A program made the translations under genes and the position numbers. From the NCBI RefSeq assembly GCF_900155685.1, contig NZ_LT732548.1, forward strand, positions 1,160,033 to 1,224,032: DNA of 64,000 bases, written 5' to 3'. This stretch comes from Paenibacillus bouchesdurhonensis. Its GTDB lineage: Bacteria; Bacillota; Bacilli; Paenibacillales; Paenibacillaceae. Below, one piece after another: positions 44,082-53,324 of the stretch. The stretch's first letter is position 1, and every line of letters begins with the position of its first letter. Below the pieces are notes generated by a model. That model made no database searches and had not been told where the DNA came from. It saw only the letters and a program-made list of their open reading frames with translations.

Positions 44082-45416
44082 ATGCTGTCCAAGTGGTTAA
44101 AATTAACTCCTCCGCGTATATTGGTACTTGGCTTTGCGGCCATTATATTGACAGGAACCCTGCTGCTTATGATGCCGCTGGCCAATACAACCGGGGAGCC
44201 GCTTCCTTTTGCGGATGCGCTGTTCACGGCTACTTCAGCTACTTGTGTGACCGGACTTGTAGTTCGGGATACGGGGCTTTACTTTACGACATTTGGCCAA
44301 ATCGTCATTATGACACTTATTCAGGTCGGGGGCCTCGGCTTCATGACCATGGCAACCCTGTTCTCTCTTGTATTCAAACGGCGCATTTCGCTGCGGGATC
44401 GTCTTCTGCTGCAGGAGGCGATGAATCAAAATTCGATGGAAGGCATCGTGCGTCTTATTCGGAAGGTACTTATGTACTCATTGATTATTGAGGCTAGTGC
44501 CGCGGTATTGTTTACGATTCGCTGGGCCTTCGATATGCCTCTCGGACAAGCGTCTTATTACGGGGTTTTCCATGCGGTCTCTCTGTTCAATAATGCCGGG
44601 TTCGATTTGTTCGGGGAGTATCGCAGCCTGACGGGGTATGTGGACGATCCGCTAGTTAATTTCGTAGCGATGTTTCTGATCGTATCGGGCGGGCTGGGCT
44701 TTATCGTTCTGTCCGAGCTTGTGGATTTCCGCCGAAGCCGCAAGCTGTCACTGCATTCCAAAGTGGTGTTATCTATGACGAGCGCCCTTATCGTCGTTGG
44801 GGCTGTAGTTATTTTTATATTTGAATTTACGAATGCGAAAACGATGGGTTCCTTGGATTGGAGCGGGAAAATATGGGGCTCGTTCTTTCAATCGGTGACG
44901 TCGAGAACCGCGGGGGCAAACTCGGTGGACATCGGTGCGCTTCGCCAAGCCTCGCAGTTCTTTATCATCATTTTGATGTTCATCGGAGCATCTCCCGGCT
45001 CGACCGGCGGCGGGATCAAGACAACGACGTTTATGATTCTCGTGGGGGCGGTCATCTCCATGATTCGCGGACGCAATGACTTGGTATTGTTTCGTTATCG
45101 TCTTACCCAGGAGCGGATATTCAAAGCAGTGACGATTACAATGCTGGCCTTGTTCCTCATCATTGCGGTGGCAATGGTGCTGTCGACGACCGAAGACGCC
45201 AGCTTCCTGAGTATTTTATTCGAGACGACGTCCGCCTTTGCTACGGTAGGATTGTCGATGGGGCTGACGCTGGAGCTGACTGATATCGGCAAGATTATTC
45301 TGTGCTTTGTGATGTTTACCGGCCGGCTGGGTCTATTAACGCTGGCTTATGCGCTTGGTCCGAAAAAGGGGAAAGAGTTGTATCGCCATCCCGAAGGGAA
45401 AATGATTATAGGATAG
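44082..45416 (+). CDS. ktrB: K+ uptake transporter, membrane subunit
   Basis: A 444-residue TrkH/KtrB-family channel-like protein with four M1-P-M2 repeats. The selectivity-filter turns are in CVTGL, FNNAGF, SRTAGANS and FATVGLS. It works as a dimer on a ring of the cytosolic KtrA subunit encoded next. The ATG at 44082 follows GAGGTG at 7 bases and matches the family start. A GTG at 44049 would add 11 residues without a better ribosome site. Na+ coupling is known for the family. Confidence 0.93.
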   Translation: MLSKWLKLTPPRILVLGFAAIILTGTLLLMMPLANTTGEPLPFADALFTATSATCVTGLVVRDTGLYFTTFGQIVIMTLIQVGGLGFMTMATLFSLVFKRRISLRDRLLLQEAMNQNSMEGIVRLIRKVLMYSLIIEASAAVLFTIRWAFDMPLGQASYYGVFHAVSLFNNAGFDLFGEYRSLTGYVDDPLVNFVAMFLIVSGGLGFIVLSELVDFRRSRKLSLHSKVVLSMTSALIVVGAVVIFIFEFTNAKTMGSLDWSGKIWGSFFQSVTSRTAGANSVDIGALRQASQFFIIILMFIGASPGSTGGGIKTTTFMILVGAVISMIRGRNDLVLFRYRLTQERIFKAVTITMLALFLIIAVAMVLSTTEDASFLSILFETTSAFATVGLSMGLTLELTDIGKIILCFVMFTGRLGLLTLAYALGPKKGKELYRHPEGKMIIG

Positions 45417-45431
45417 GAGACTGACCATTCC

Positions 45432-46100
45432 ATGAAAAAGCAGCAGTTTGTGGTGATCGGCTTAGGGCGATTCGGCTCTAGTCTAGCCCTGGAGTTGATG
45501 GATCTAGGGTACGAAGTGCTTGGTGTCGATCTGAATGAGGAGCTGGTCGACGACATGAGCTCCTATTTAACTCATGCCGTGGTGGCTGATGCTACAGATG
45601 AGGAGATGCTGAAGTCCCTTGGCGTCCGTAACTTCGATTGCGGAATCGTGGCGATCGGCAGCGATATTCAGATGAGTATACTGTCCGCAATTCTGCTTAA
45701 AGATTTGGGCATCAAGACGGTGGTAGCCAAGGCGATCTCCGTGCTGCATGGTCGCGCGCTGGAGAAGCTCGGCGTGGATCGGGTTATTTTCCCGGAGAGG
45801 GATATGGGGGTTCGCGTGGCGCATCAGCTTGTTACGCCAAATCTGCTCGATTATATCGAGCTGTCGAAGGAATACAGCATTGTGGAGCTGAGGGTACCGG
45901 ATTGCCTTGTCGGAAAAACGTTGGGAGAGATTAATCCTCGTGTGAATTACAACTGCAGCGTCGTTGCCATTCATAAGCATACGGGAGTCATTGTGGCGCC
46001 TACGGCAATGGACATGCTTGATGACGGGGATATTATGGTGCTGATCGGATCTAATGAGAGCATAGATAAATTCGAAGCTGCGATAAACGAAAGCGAGTAA
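45432..46100 (+). CDS. ktrA: K+ uptake regulatory subunit, RCK domain
   Basis: A 222-residue RCK protein. The N-terminal RCK_N Rossmann domain has GLGRFGSSLALEL, which binds ATP/ADP and NAD(H). The C-terminal RCK_C domain (about 140-222) binds c-di-AMP in relatives. It gates KtrB. It starts 15 bases after the ktrB stop, in the order ktrB-ktrA. Length and motifs match KtrA/KtrC. A strong terminator follows. Confidence 0.93.
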   Translation: MKKQQFVVIGLGRFGSSLALELMDLGYEVLGVDLNEELVDDMSSYLTHAVVADATDEEMLKSLGVRNFDCGIVAIGSDIQMSILSAILLKDLGIKTVVAKAISVLHGRALEKLGVDRVIFPERDMGVRVAHQLVTPNLLDYIELSKEYSIVELRVPDCLVGKTLGEINPRVNYNCSVVAIHKHTGVIVAPTAMDMLDDGDIMVLIGSNESIDKFEAAINESE

Positions 46101-46122
46101 CATTTCACTGAAGTGAAAAAGG

Positions 46123-46166
46123 AAGCTGCAAAACGGCCGCAGGGGCTGAGGATGCAGCTTTTTTTG
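46123..46166 (+). terminator. Terminator of ktrBA
   Basis: AAGCTGCA pairs with TGCAGCTT across a 22-base loop and is followed by TTTTTT. A smaller inverted repeat, TTTCACT with AGTGAAA, lies just before it. Confidence 0.8.
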
Positions 46167-46270
46167 TCTTAAAATATTGGTCGGTCGAGCATTGATCTCA
46201 ACAGGGCAGGGTGGTTGGAAGGAGTATGCCGTGATAAGTGCTTCTCTAGCTATGATCTACCGTGTGCAGT

Positions 46271-46945
46271 TTAGAAGGTCTTCACCTCGGCGCTGCGGTA
46301 TAGCAACCAGCAGATTAAGGCAGTGAGCAAGGAGGCTGCCCAAGCGAAATGCGGCGGGAGGACATCAGCTAAAGTCATGGCTGTCGCATCGATCAGGGTA
46401 GGGTTGTCCGCTCGAAACGCATCTAAGCTGAATATGTAGACGGCGATTAATCCCACGCCCCAGAATAAACCGTATCGATACAGCAAGGTGCTCAGCAGGA
46501 AAAACATCATAGTGAGCAGGAAATAAGCCGCAAACTGCGAATACCACATCGGGCCGAAAGAAGTGATGTAGCCGTCCAGATGGAAGCCCAGTAACGGAAG
46601 CAGCTCTTGCAGTGCCAGCATAAGAAGCGTTTGTGCAAAGGAGATCGCCAGTCCGAGTGCTCCGAAATAGGCGAGGCAGCCCCAGAAGTACTGTTTGCGC
46701 GTGTAGCCGCTGCCCAATAGCAAGGGGAACGAATTGGCGGCTGTAATATAAGTGATTAATATGATAAAAATGGAGATTGCAAAGAAGTTATTGTTCGCCA
46801 CGAGCGGCATCGTATTTTCAGGTTCATAGATGCCATATCCAGCTATTATCCAAAAATCAAGGAACAGCAGCAAAGCCCCGAATATGAATAAACGCTTGCG
46901 GTTTTCATGCCAATGGAAGGCCATCTGATTACGTAATGCTCTCAT
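46271..46945 (-). CDS. ABC transporter membrane protein of a GntR-controlled operon
   Basis: A 224-residue membrane protein with six hydrophobic helices, lacking sequence motifs of classic importers. It is the last gene of a GntR-ATPase-permease operon and overlaps the ATPase gene by 17 bases. Such YtrA-type operons often export compounds and respond to cell-wall antibiotics in relatives, so export or resistance is a reasonable inference, not shown. No terminator recognised after it. Confidence 0.75.
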   Translation of the reverse strand: MRALRNQMAFHWHENRKRLFIFGALLLFLDFWIIAGYGIYEPENTMPLVANNNFFAISIFIILITYITAANSFPLLLGSGYTRKQYFWGCLAYFGALGLAISFAQTLLMLALQELLPLLGFHLDGYITSFGPMWYSQFAAYFLLTMMFFLLSTLLYRYGLFWGVGLIAVYIFSLDAFRADNPTLIDATAMTLADVLPPHFAWAASLLTALICWLLYRSAEVKTF

Positions 46946-47834
46946 GAATAGTCACCTCCGAAATTTGCTGCTCCCCCCGGGTTAAATAGACGAAGAGCTT
47001 CTGTAGGGGGATAGGACTGATGTTGATTCCTTGCTCTCTTAAAATAGACTCATTGTTCAAGGATCCCAGCCAGGCGATTCTTGTTACCTGACCGAGAAAC
47101 TCTCTGTTCAACACTCTTGCATCTCTCAGAAAGGGCTCCAGTTGCTTCGTGCTCCCCTGGAGATAGCGGGCTTGATTGGTGAACTCCTCCACGCTCTTAT
47201 GGGCGGTGACCGTCCCTTGCTGCAGAAGTGTGACATATTGCAGCAGATCGGCGGATTCGTCGATTAGATGCGTAGACAGGATCAGAGTTCTCGGATTCTC
47301 ACTGTAATCGCGCAGGAGCAATTCATAGAACGCTTCCCGTTTTTCCGCATCGAGCCCGAGCGTCGGTTCGTCAAACAGTGTGATCGGGCTTCGGCTGGCC
47401 AGGCCTTTTACAATACTGAGCAGTGACTGGTTCCCTCGCGACAAATACTTGAATTTGTGATTCAGAGGAATACTGAACTGTTGCAGCAGTTCCTCGGCGA
47501 ATTTGGCGTCCCAGGCCGGGTGCAGCAGGGAACAAAACTTCAGGATATCGCTGACTTTGTATTGGCTCCAGGATCGCTCGAGCGCTTTAACGAAGCATAT
47601 ATTAGAGACGATGGGCGGATTTTCATGAATGGGATGCTGGCCTGCCTTAACGCTTCCTTGATCTGGAAACAGCTGGCCGGATAATAGATAAAGGAGTGTC
47701 GTCTTGCCGGCTCCGCTAGGGCCAAGCAAGCCATGGATTGCATTCGGTTCAAACTCGACAGTAAGGTCATTAATGGCCTGAATGTTTCCCAGCTTTTTAT
47801 ATAATTGATGGCATTTCAAGGTGTATTCCAGCAT
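46929..47834 (-). CDS. ABC transporter ATP-binding protein
   Basis: A 301-residue ABC ATPase. Walker A is GPSGAGKTT and Walker B ITLFDEPTLGLD. The signature region reads LSRGNQSL, a variant of LSGGQ in which the second Gly and Gln positions are changed (S-R-G-N), as in several export ATPases. A C-terminal domain of about 90 residues follows. Start ATG overlaps the GntR stop (TGATG), so the two are translationally coupled. Confidence 0.88.
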   Translation of the reverse strand: MLEYTLKCHQLYKKLGNIQAINDLTVEFEPNAIHGLLGPSGAGKTTLLYLLSGQLFPDQGSVKAGQHPIHENPPIVSNICFVKALERSWSQYKVSDILKFCSLLHPAWDAKFAEELLQQFSIPLNHKFKYLSRGNQSLLSIVKGLASRSPITLFDEPTLGLDAEKREAFYELLLRDYSENPRTLILSTHLIDESADLLQYVTLLQQGTVTAHKSVEEFTNQARYLQGSTKQLEPFLRDARVLNREFLGQVTRIAWLGSLNNESILREQGINISPIPLQKLFVYLTRGEQQISEVTIHESIT

Positions 47835-48199
47835 CAGGACTCTCCTTTCATAATCATTTCGGTCAGTTGCCTGGTCGTTATGCCTAGCTTTGCAGCCTCG
47901 CGGATCATTGAGATAACATATTGCTCATAAAACTGCTGCTTCCGCTTCTCTAGAATTGCTGCACGGGCTCCCTCCGCAACAAACATGCCAATCCCCCGTT
48001 TCTTGTACAGCATCCCTTGGTCAACCAGAAGATTGACTCCTTTAGCAGCAGTAGCGGGGTTGATTCGATAAAAAGCGGCGAATTGATTCGTCGATGGAAC
48101 TTGCGATCCCTCTGACAGTCGTCCTTCCATGATGTCGTCTTCGATTCTCTCCGCAATTTGCTGAAAAATGGGACGGCCGCCTTCATTTAGAAAGGCCAT
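47834..48199 (-). CDS. GntR-family (YtrA type) repressor
   Basis: A 121-residue regulator with an N-terminal winged helix (about 8-75: QIAERIEDDIMEGRL, then VPSTNQFAAFYRINPATA) and a short C-terminal helical dimerisation segment. This is the YtrA subfamily layout, without a large ligand domain. It heads its own operon with an ABC ATPase and permease and lies downstream of a palindromic operator, so autoregulation is likely. The inducer is unknown. Confidence 0.9.
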   Translation of the reverse strand: MAFLNEGGRPIFQQIAERIEDDIMEGRLSEGSQVPSTNQFAAFYRINPATAAKGVNLLVDQGMLYKKRGIGMFVAEGARAAILEKRKQQFYEQYVISMIREAAKLGITTRQLTEMIMKGES

Positions 48200-48215
48200 A
48201 TCCTACACCTACTTT

Positions 48216-48239
48216 GGTTAATTACTTATGTAACTAACC
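48216..48239. promoter_or_regulatory. Palindromic operator of the GntR operon
   Basis: GGTTAATTAC and GTAACTAACC (one mismatch) form an inverted repeat around TTAT. It overlaps the -10 of the promoter at 48237-48265 and begins 16 bases before the GntR start codon. Confidence 0.82.
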
Positions 48240-48265
48240 ATATAACCGTTGGGTTAAGATGTCAA
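48237..48265 (-). promoter_or_regulatory. Promoter of the GntR-ABC operon
   Basis: On minus, consensus TTGACA (48260-48265) and TATGGT (48237-48242) are separated by 17 bases. Confidence 0.8.
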
Positions 48266-48544
48266 CGGTTTGAGTTTTGCGCAGTGCGAAGAAGAAAAGA
48301 TTAGCCCCGGATTTGCTCTTCTACCAAGGCTTGTTCAAGGTGTTCCTAAGTTTAATATTCATTCTATATTCATCCGTGCGCAGCTCCCAGCGAGGGTGAA
48401 TCGCCTGCAGCTCCCAGCGCGGTGTTCCGTTTGCGGCTCTCAGCGCGGTGTTCCGCTTGCGTGACGGCGGTCAAGCCTACCGTATTTGCTCTGGTTGGTT
48501 CTGACTGGTTCTGGCTTGCTCTGGCTCAGCGTTTATTATCTTGC
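48266..48544. other. Gene-free region between GntR and LysR genes
   Basis: About 280 bases with no supported gene. It holds the 26-base tandem repeat (48380-48458) and a run of TGGTTCTG-like units near 48491-48530. A short plus-strand open frame across it is made mostly of the repeat. Confidence 0.55.
48380..48458 (+). repeat. Three tandem 26-27-base repeats
   Basis: Units begin GCAGCTCCCAGCGAGG (48380), GCAGCTCCCAGCGCGG (48407) and GCGGCTCTCAGCGCGG (48433). The last two also share GTGTTCCG. Copies are degenerate and GC-rich. Confidence 0.8.
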
Positions 48545-49450
48545 CTACTCCAACTCCAGGGCATCGATCAGGCTGCCTTTAATATCTTGGATCCATTCTT
48601 TGGTCTCGTGGGTCAGCTCCGAGCTGCTGCTATAGATCAGGCAAGTCTCTCGGCGCGTTTGCTCCAGCTCTTTCATGGGTAGGGCTACAAGTTCATTGTC
48701 CTTCAGCAACTGGGGTCTCAGATAGGATTGCGGCAGCAGGGCAGCAGCCCGGCACGTCGGCACGAGACGGACGATCGCTTCAAAGGAGTCGATCTCCATT
48801 CGCACGTCCGGAATAATGCTGTAGCGGCCAAAGAGGTCATCGATCAGCTTTCGGTACCATGTCCCTTTCGAGAAAATGATCATGGGCAGGCCGTTCAAAT
48901 CCTCCATAGTGGCAGGCCGTCCGGCAGCTAGCGTATGGCTCTTCGGGATAACGAGCTCCAGGTGATCCTGAAACAGGGGGATACACTTCAAGCCCTGCTC
49001 GGAGATGGATGAGGCGACAACGCCAAGGTCTACCCTTTTGTCGCGGACATAGGAGACGATCTCATGAGTTTTGCCTGTCACGAGCTTCACTTCGATGTCC
49101 GGCGATTTGTTCATTAGAGCAGTGACCAGGGGGGGCAGGGTCGTCTGAATCGTCGTCAGGCTTGCCCCAAGCGTAACGACTCTGCGCTCGGCCGTCTTGA
49201 AACGGGAGACTGATTGCAGAAATTGCTGATGGCGCTGGCGCTGCTCCAAGGCGTAGATATAAGCCTCCTGGCCGACCCGGGTCAGTTCCAGCCGTTTGCC
49301 TTTGCGGTCAAACAGAGCCACGCCCCATTCTTCCTCAAGTTTGGTTATTCTGCGCGATAATGCCGGCTGCGATATATTCAGCAGCTTTGAAGCCTTGTTC
49401 AAGCTGGATTGCTCGACGACCGTGGTGAATACGAGTAAATCTTCCATCAT
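48545..49450 (-). CDS. LysR-family transcriptional regulator
   Basis: A 301-residue LysR regulator. The N-terminal winged helix is at about residues 3-62 (SSLNKASKLLNISQPALSRR), and the C-terminal effector domain begins near 88. The ATG at 49450 follows GGAGGG at 9 bases; the frame open to 49561 has no better site. It is divergent from sdhCAB. LysR proteins of this position may respond to a carboxylate and regulate the sdh operon, but that is inference. The effector is not visible from sequence. Confidence 0.9.
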   Translation of the reverse strand: MMEDLLVFTTVVEQSSLNKASKLLNISQPALSRRITKLEEEWGVALFDRKGKRLELTRVGQEAYIYALEQRQRHQQFLQSVSRFKTAERRVVTLGASLTTIQTTLPPLVTALMNKSPDIEVKLVTGKTHEIVSYVRDKRVDLGVVASSISEQGLKCIPLFQDHLELVIPKSHTLAAGRPATMEDLNGLPMIIFSKGTWYRKLIDDLFGRYSIIPDVRMEIDSFEAIVRLVPTCRAAALLPQSYLRPQLLKDNELVALPMKELEQTRRETCLIYSSSSELTHETKEWIQDIKGSLIDALELE

Positions 49451-49470
49451 AGAGAACATCCCTCCGAGTA

Positions 49471-49486
49471 ATAAATGTATAGTTAT
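49471..49486. promoter_or_regulatory. LysR-type inverted repeat ATAA-N8-TTAT
   Basis: ATAAATGTATAGTTAT lies just upstream of the LysR gene ribosome site. It resembles the ATAA-N7-TTAT sites of the LysR regulator CcpC with one extra base. Autoregulation or control of sdh is possible. Confidence 0.4.
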
Positions 49487-49775
49487 ATTGAAAAAGCATG
49501 ATTTCTTATAGTGATCGCCTAATGATATAGAATCTTTATGCTTGCACATGCTTATGCGCAAATGTTATAACGATTAATACGTATATTGCAATTCCATTAT
49601 AAGATAAAAAGGAGTAACATTGAAAGTGACACAAGATGTTCACATGTTATTAAAATCACATGGGAATCAGGTCGTTGAAAGTGGGGTTTATCATATACAA
49701 TCCTGGCGACCGATGGTGAATGATGTCATTAAATGAAATGGGAACGATGGAAACGAGAAAGGGGAACACGCACTT

Positions 49776-50447
49776 ATGAAAGGGTTTTATTCCAGAAAGC
49801 TGCACTCGCTCCTGGGTGTCATTCCATTAGGATTTTTTATTCTGGAACACATGCTCACGAATTTTTCGGCCGTTGAAGGCGGAAGGCAGGGATTCATCGA
49901 TGCCGTTGCATTTTTGAATAGTCTGCCGCTTGTTATTGTTATCGAAGCGTTATTTATTTGGCTGCCGCTGCTGTATCATGGCGTATACGGTATGTATATC
50001 GCATTTCAGGCCAAACCGAACAATGGAAGATTTCGCAATGAACGAAACTTGCGTTATTTGCTTCAGCGGATTAGCGGTGTCATCGTATTTGCGTTCGTAA
50101 TTTGGCATGTTTGGGAGACTCGTGTACAAGTTGCATTGGGTAATGTAACACATGAGGAGCTTGGCGCAGTTATGCATGGCATCGTTACGCAGCCGATCTT
50201 CTTTATTATTTACTTTATCAGCGTGATCGCGGCTTCGTTCCACTTTGCCAACGGCATGTGGTCCTTCCTCGTTAGCTGGGGAATTACAGTCGGCCCTCGT
50301 GCGCAGCGTGTTTCTTCGAACATTTTCATGGGTCTGTTTGTGATCGTGTCCGTGATGTTCGTCTGGTCGTTGTTTGCATTCCGCAACGTAGAATTTGCCG
50401 CGGAAGGAACGGCTATGCTGCAAACGCTGAAGTCGTTCGTTGGCTAG
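49776..50447 (+). CDS. sdhC: Succinate dehydrogenase cytochrome b558 subunit
   Basis: A 223-residue membrane subunit with five helices, the di-heme cytochrome b558 type of Bacillus. Heme-ligand histidines are in FILEHMLTNF, LYHGVYG, VIWHVWET and ASFHFANGMWSF. It anchors SdhA and SdhB and passes electrons to menaquinone. Start ATG follows AAAGGGGAA. First gene of sdhCAB. Confidence 0.94.
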   Translation: MKGFYSRKLHSLLGVIPLGFFILEHMLTNFSAVEGGRQGFIDAVAFLNSLPLVIVIEALFIWLPLLYHGVYGMYIAFQAKPNNGRFRNERNLRYLLQRISGVIVFAFVIWHVWETRVQVALGNVTHEELGAVMHGIVTQPIFFIIYFISVIAASFHFANGMWSFLVSWGITVGPRAQRVSSNIFMGLFVIVSVMFVWSLFAFRNVEFAAEGTAMLQTLKSFVG

Positions 50448-50506
50448 GATTGATAAATGAACTGATGTAGTAACGCTGTACAAAACTTTTAGGAGTTGAA
50501 ACATAT

Positions 50507-52252
50507 ATGGCTAAACAAAGCATTATTGTCGTAGGCGGCGGGCTTGCGGGGCTCATGGCTACGATCAAAGCAGCGGAGGCCGGAATTCAGGTGCATCTGT
50601 TCTCGCTAGTTCCGGTCAAGCGTTCACACTCCGTCTGCGCGCAGGGCGGTATTAACGGCGCCGTTAATACGAAGGGTGAAGGTGACTCCCCTTGGGAGCA
50701 TTTTGACGATACGGTGTACGGCGGAGACTTCCTTGCGAATCAGCCGCCGGTTAAAGCGATGTGCGAAGCGGCTCCGGGCATCATCCACTTGATGGATCGG
50801 ATGGGCGTTATGTTTAACCGGACGCCGGAGGGCTTGCTTGATTTCCGCCGTTTCGGCGGTACGAAGCACCACCGTACGGCGTTTGCCGGGGCAACGACGG
50901 GCCAGCAGCTGCTGTATGCGCTCGATGAACAGGTTCGGCGCTATGAAGCAGCGGGATTGGTTACGAAGTACGAGAACTGGGAATTCATGTCTGCCGTTCT
51001 AGATGACGAAGGCGTATGCCGCGGTATTGTAGGGCAGGATCTTCGCTCGATGGAGATCGTTACCTTTGCATCCGATGCGGTTATTTTGGCGACAGGCGGC
51101 CCGGGTATTATTTTTGGAAAAACGACGAACTCGGTCATTAATACAGGTACTGCAGCGAGTGCCGTGTATCAGCAAGGTGTTCATTACGCGAACGGGGAAT
51201 TCATTCAAATTCACCCGACAGCCATTCCGGGGGATGATAAGCTGCGCCTCATGTCGGAATCTGCTCGTGGTGAAGGGGGACGGATCTGGACTTACAAAGA
51301 AGGCAAGCCTTGGTACTTCCTCGAAGAGAAATATCCGGCGTACGGCAACCTGGTGCCTCGAGATATCGCTACTCGGGAAATATTCAACGTCTGTGTCGAG
51401 CAGAAGCTGGGCATTAACGGCGAGAACATGGTATATCTCGACTTGTCCCATAAGGATCCGAAAGAGCTTGACATTAAGCTGGGCGGAATCATTGAGATTT
51501 ATGAGAAATTTATGGGGGATGATCCTCGTAAAATTCCGATGAAAATATTCCCGGCAGTGCATTACTCCATGGGCGGCATGTGGGTCGACTACAACCAAAT
51601 GACGAATATCCCGGGATTGTTTGCTGCGGGTGAGTGCGAGTATCAATATCATGGGGCGAACCGGCTTGGAGCCAACTCGCTGGTCTCGGCGATTTACGGC
51701 GGCATGGTCGCCGGGCCGAAGGCGGTCGAATATATTCGCGGGTTGAAGACATCGGCTGAGGATATCAGCTCTGCTGTATTTGAAAGAAATCGCAAGGCTC
51801 AGGAGAACAAGTTTGAAAGCTTGCTGGCGATGGACGGCACGGAGAATGCCTATGTCATCCATAAGGAGCTAGGTGAGTGGATGACCGATAATATGACGGT
51901 TGTGCGCCACAACGATAAGCTCGAAGCTACGATCGGCAAAATCAAAGAGCTAAAGCAGCGATATCAAAATATCAACATTAATGATACGTCCCGCTGGAAC
52001 AACGCCGGCGCGGCATTTACCCGTCAGCTGTGGAATATGCTGGAGCTGGCAGAAGCGATGACGCTAGGTGCTCTTCTTCGCAACGAGAGCCGCGGAGCCC
52101 ATTACAAGCCGGACTTCCCGGAGCGCAATGATGAAGAGTTCTTGAAGACGACGAAGGCGGCTTGGACGCCGGACGGCCCGGAAATCTCATATGAAGAAGT
52201 GGATGTATCTTTAATTCCACCGCGGATTCGCGACTATTCGAAGGAAAAATAG
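50507..52252 (+). CDS. sdhA: Succinate dehydrogenase flavoprotein subunit
   Basis: A 581-residue flavoprotein with covalent FAD. GGGLAGLMATIKAAE is the dinucleotide fold, RSHSVCAQGG carries the FAD-linking His, and HPTAIPG and the ARG region (SESARGEGG) form the succinate site. It oxidises succinate to fumarate in the TCA cycle and respiratory chain. Start ATG follows AGGAG. It lies between sdhC and sdhB. Confidence 0.96.
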   Translation: MAKQSIIVVGGGLAGLMATIKAAEAGIQVHLFSLVPVKRSHSVCAQGGINGAVNTKGEGDSPWEHFDDTVYGGDFLANQPPVKAMCEAAPGIIHLMDRMGVMFNRTPEGLLDFRRFGGTKHHRTAFAGATTGQQLLYALDEQVRRYEAAGLVTKYENWEFMSAVLDDEGVCRGIVGQDLRSMEIVTFASDAVILATGGPGIIFGKTTNSVINTGTAASAVYQQGVHYANGEFIQIHPTAIPGDDKLRLMSESARGEGGRIWTYKEGKPWYFLEEKYPAYGNLVPRDIATREIFNVCVEQKLGINGENMVYLDLSHKDPKELDIKLGGIIEIYEKFMGDDPRKIPMKIFPAVHYSMGGMWVDYNQMTNIPGLFAAGECEYQYHGANRLGANSLVSAIYGGMVAGPKAVEYIRGLKTSAEDISSAVFERNRKAQENKFESLLAMDGTENAYVIHKELGEWMTDNMTVVRHNDKLEATIGKIKELKQRYQNININDTSRWNNAGAAFTRQLWNMLELAEAMTLGALLRNESRGAHYKPDFPERNDEEFLKTTKAAWTPDGPEISYEEVDVSLIPPRIRDYSKEK

Positions 52253-52264
52253 GAGGGGAATGTC

Positions 52265-53029
52265 ATGGCAATTGCGGAAACAGCGGCCAAGAAGGTAAAG
52301 TTTATTATTACGCGCCAAGACAAGCCGGAATCGGCTCCCTATACGGAAGAGTTCGAGCTGAACTACCGTCCTGGCATGAACGTCATCAGTGCCTTGATGG
52401 AAATTCAGCGTAACCCGGTAAATCTGAACGGTAAGGACACGGCTCCGGTATGTTGGGATTCCAACTGTCTGGAGGAAGTATGCGGTGCCTGCTCGATGGT
52501 GATTAACGGCAAGCCGCGTCAGGCTTGCGCTGCATTGATCGACAATTTGGAGCAGCCGATTCGGCTGGAGCCGATGAAGACGTTCCCGGTCGTGCGGGAT
52601 CTCGTCATTGACCGCAGTCGTATGTTTAATGCGCTGAAGCGCGTCAAAGCATGGATTCCGATCGACGGAACTTACGATTTGGGGCCAGGCCCGCGCATGG
52701 CGGAGAAGAAGCGTCAATGGGCGTATGAGCTGTCCAAATGCATGACGTGCGGCGTATGCTTAGAGGCGTGCCCGAACGTGAACGAGAAGACCGATTTCAT
52801 CGGCCCGGCAGCGATCTCGCAGGTAAGGCTGTTCAATGCGCATCCAACGGGCGAAATGAACGCGGAGGAGCGCCTGGATGCGCTGATGGGAGACGGTGGA
52901 ATCGAGGGCTGCGGAAACTCGCAGAACTGCGTGCGCGCTTGCCCGAAAGGCATTCCGCTTACCACGTCCATTGCAGAGATGAATAAGGCAACGACTAAGC
53001 ATATGTTCAAAAGCTGGCTCGGCGTGTAA
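52265..53029 (+). CDS. sdhB: Succinate dehydrogenase iron-sulfur subunit
   Basis: A 254-residue protein carrying three clusters. The [2Fe-2S] ligands are in CWDSNCLEEVCGAC, and the C-terminal ferredoxin domain has CMTCGVCLEACP and CGNSQNCVRACPKG for the [4Fe-4S] and [3Fe-4S] centres. It transfers electrons from SdhA FAD to SdhC hemes. Start ATG follows AGGAGGGG, 12 bases after sdhA. Confidence 0.96.
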   Translation: MAIAETAAKKVKFIITRQDKPESAPYTEEFELNYRPGMNVISALMEIQRNPVNLNGKDTAPVCWDSNCLEEVCGACSMVINGKPRQACAALIDNLEQPIRLEPMKTFPVVRDLVIDRSRMFNALKRVKAWIPIDGTYDLGPGPRMAEKKRQWAYELSKCMTCGVCLEACPNVNEKTDFIGPAAISQVRLFNAHPTGEMNAEERLDALMGDGGIEGCGNSQNCVRACPKGIPLTTSIAEMNKATTKHMFKSWLGV

Positions 53030-53086
53030 TTCGCATTTCCATCTTGCGTGTGCTTAACAGATTGCACTGTGTTTAACAGAATTATA

Positions 53087-53138
53087 GAGAGGCCTGTTGA
53101 TCCCTTCTGCTCAGGGAGGAAGCAGGCTTCTTTTATTT
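53087..53138 (+). terminator. Terminator of sdhCAB
   Basis: AGGCCTG pairs with CAGGCTT, with an inner CCCT/AGGG stem, followed by CTTTTATTT. Confidence 0.7.
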
Positions 53139-53324
53139 GGCGTGAAAAGGGCTGTTTGCTACTTGAGAGCTATCATGCATTTATACCGAAAAACAGACCT
53201 ATTTTGATAATGTCAAAACTGATTCGATGATATAAAATTAGCTATTGCTTTTTCGAAGAAATCCCCTATAATTAAATCCATACTTAACTTATAGGATTAA
53301 TTTTAGTATTTGAGGGGGATCAAC

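Noticed and set aside
48270..48464. 64-codon plus-strand open frame
   Set aside because: Made largely of the 26-base tandem repeat, no ribosome site.
50999..51862. 287-codon minus-strand open frame inside sdhA
   Set aside because: Fully antisense to conserved sdhA sequence, with no ribosome site or family match.
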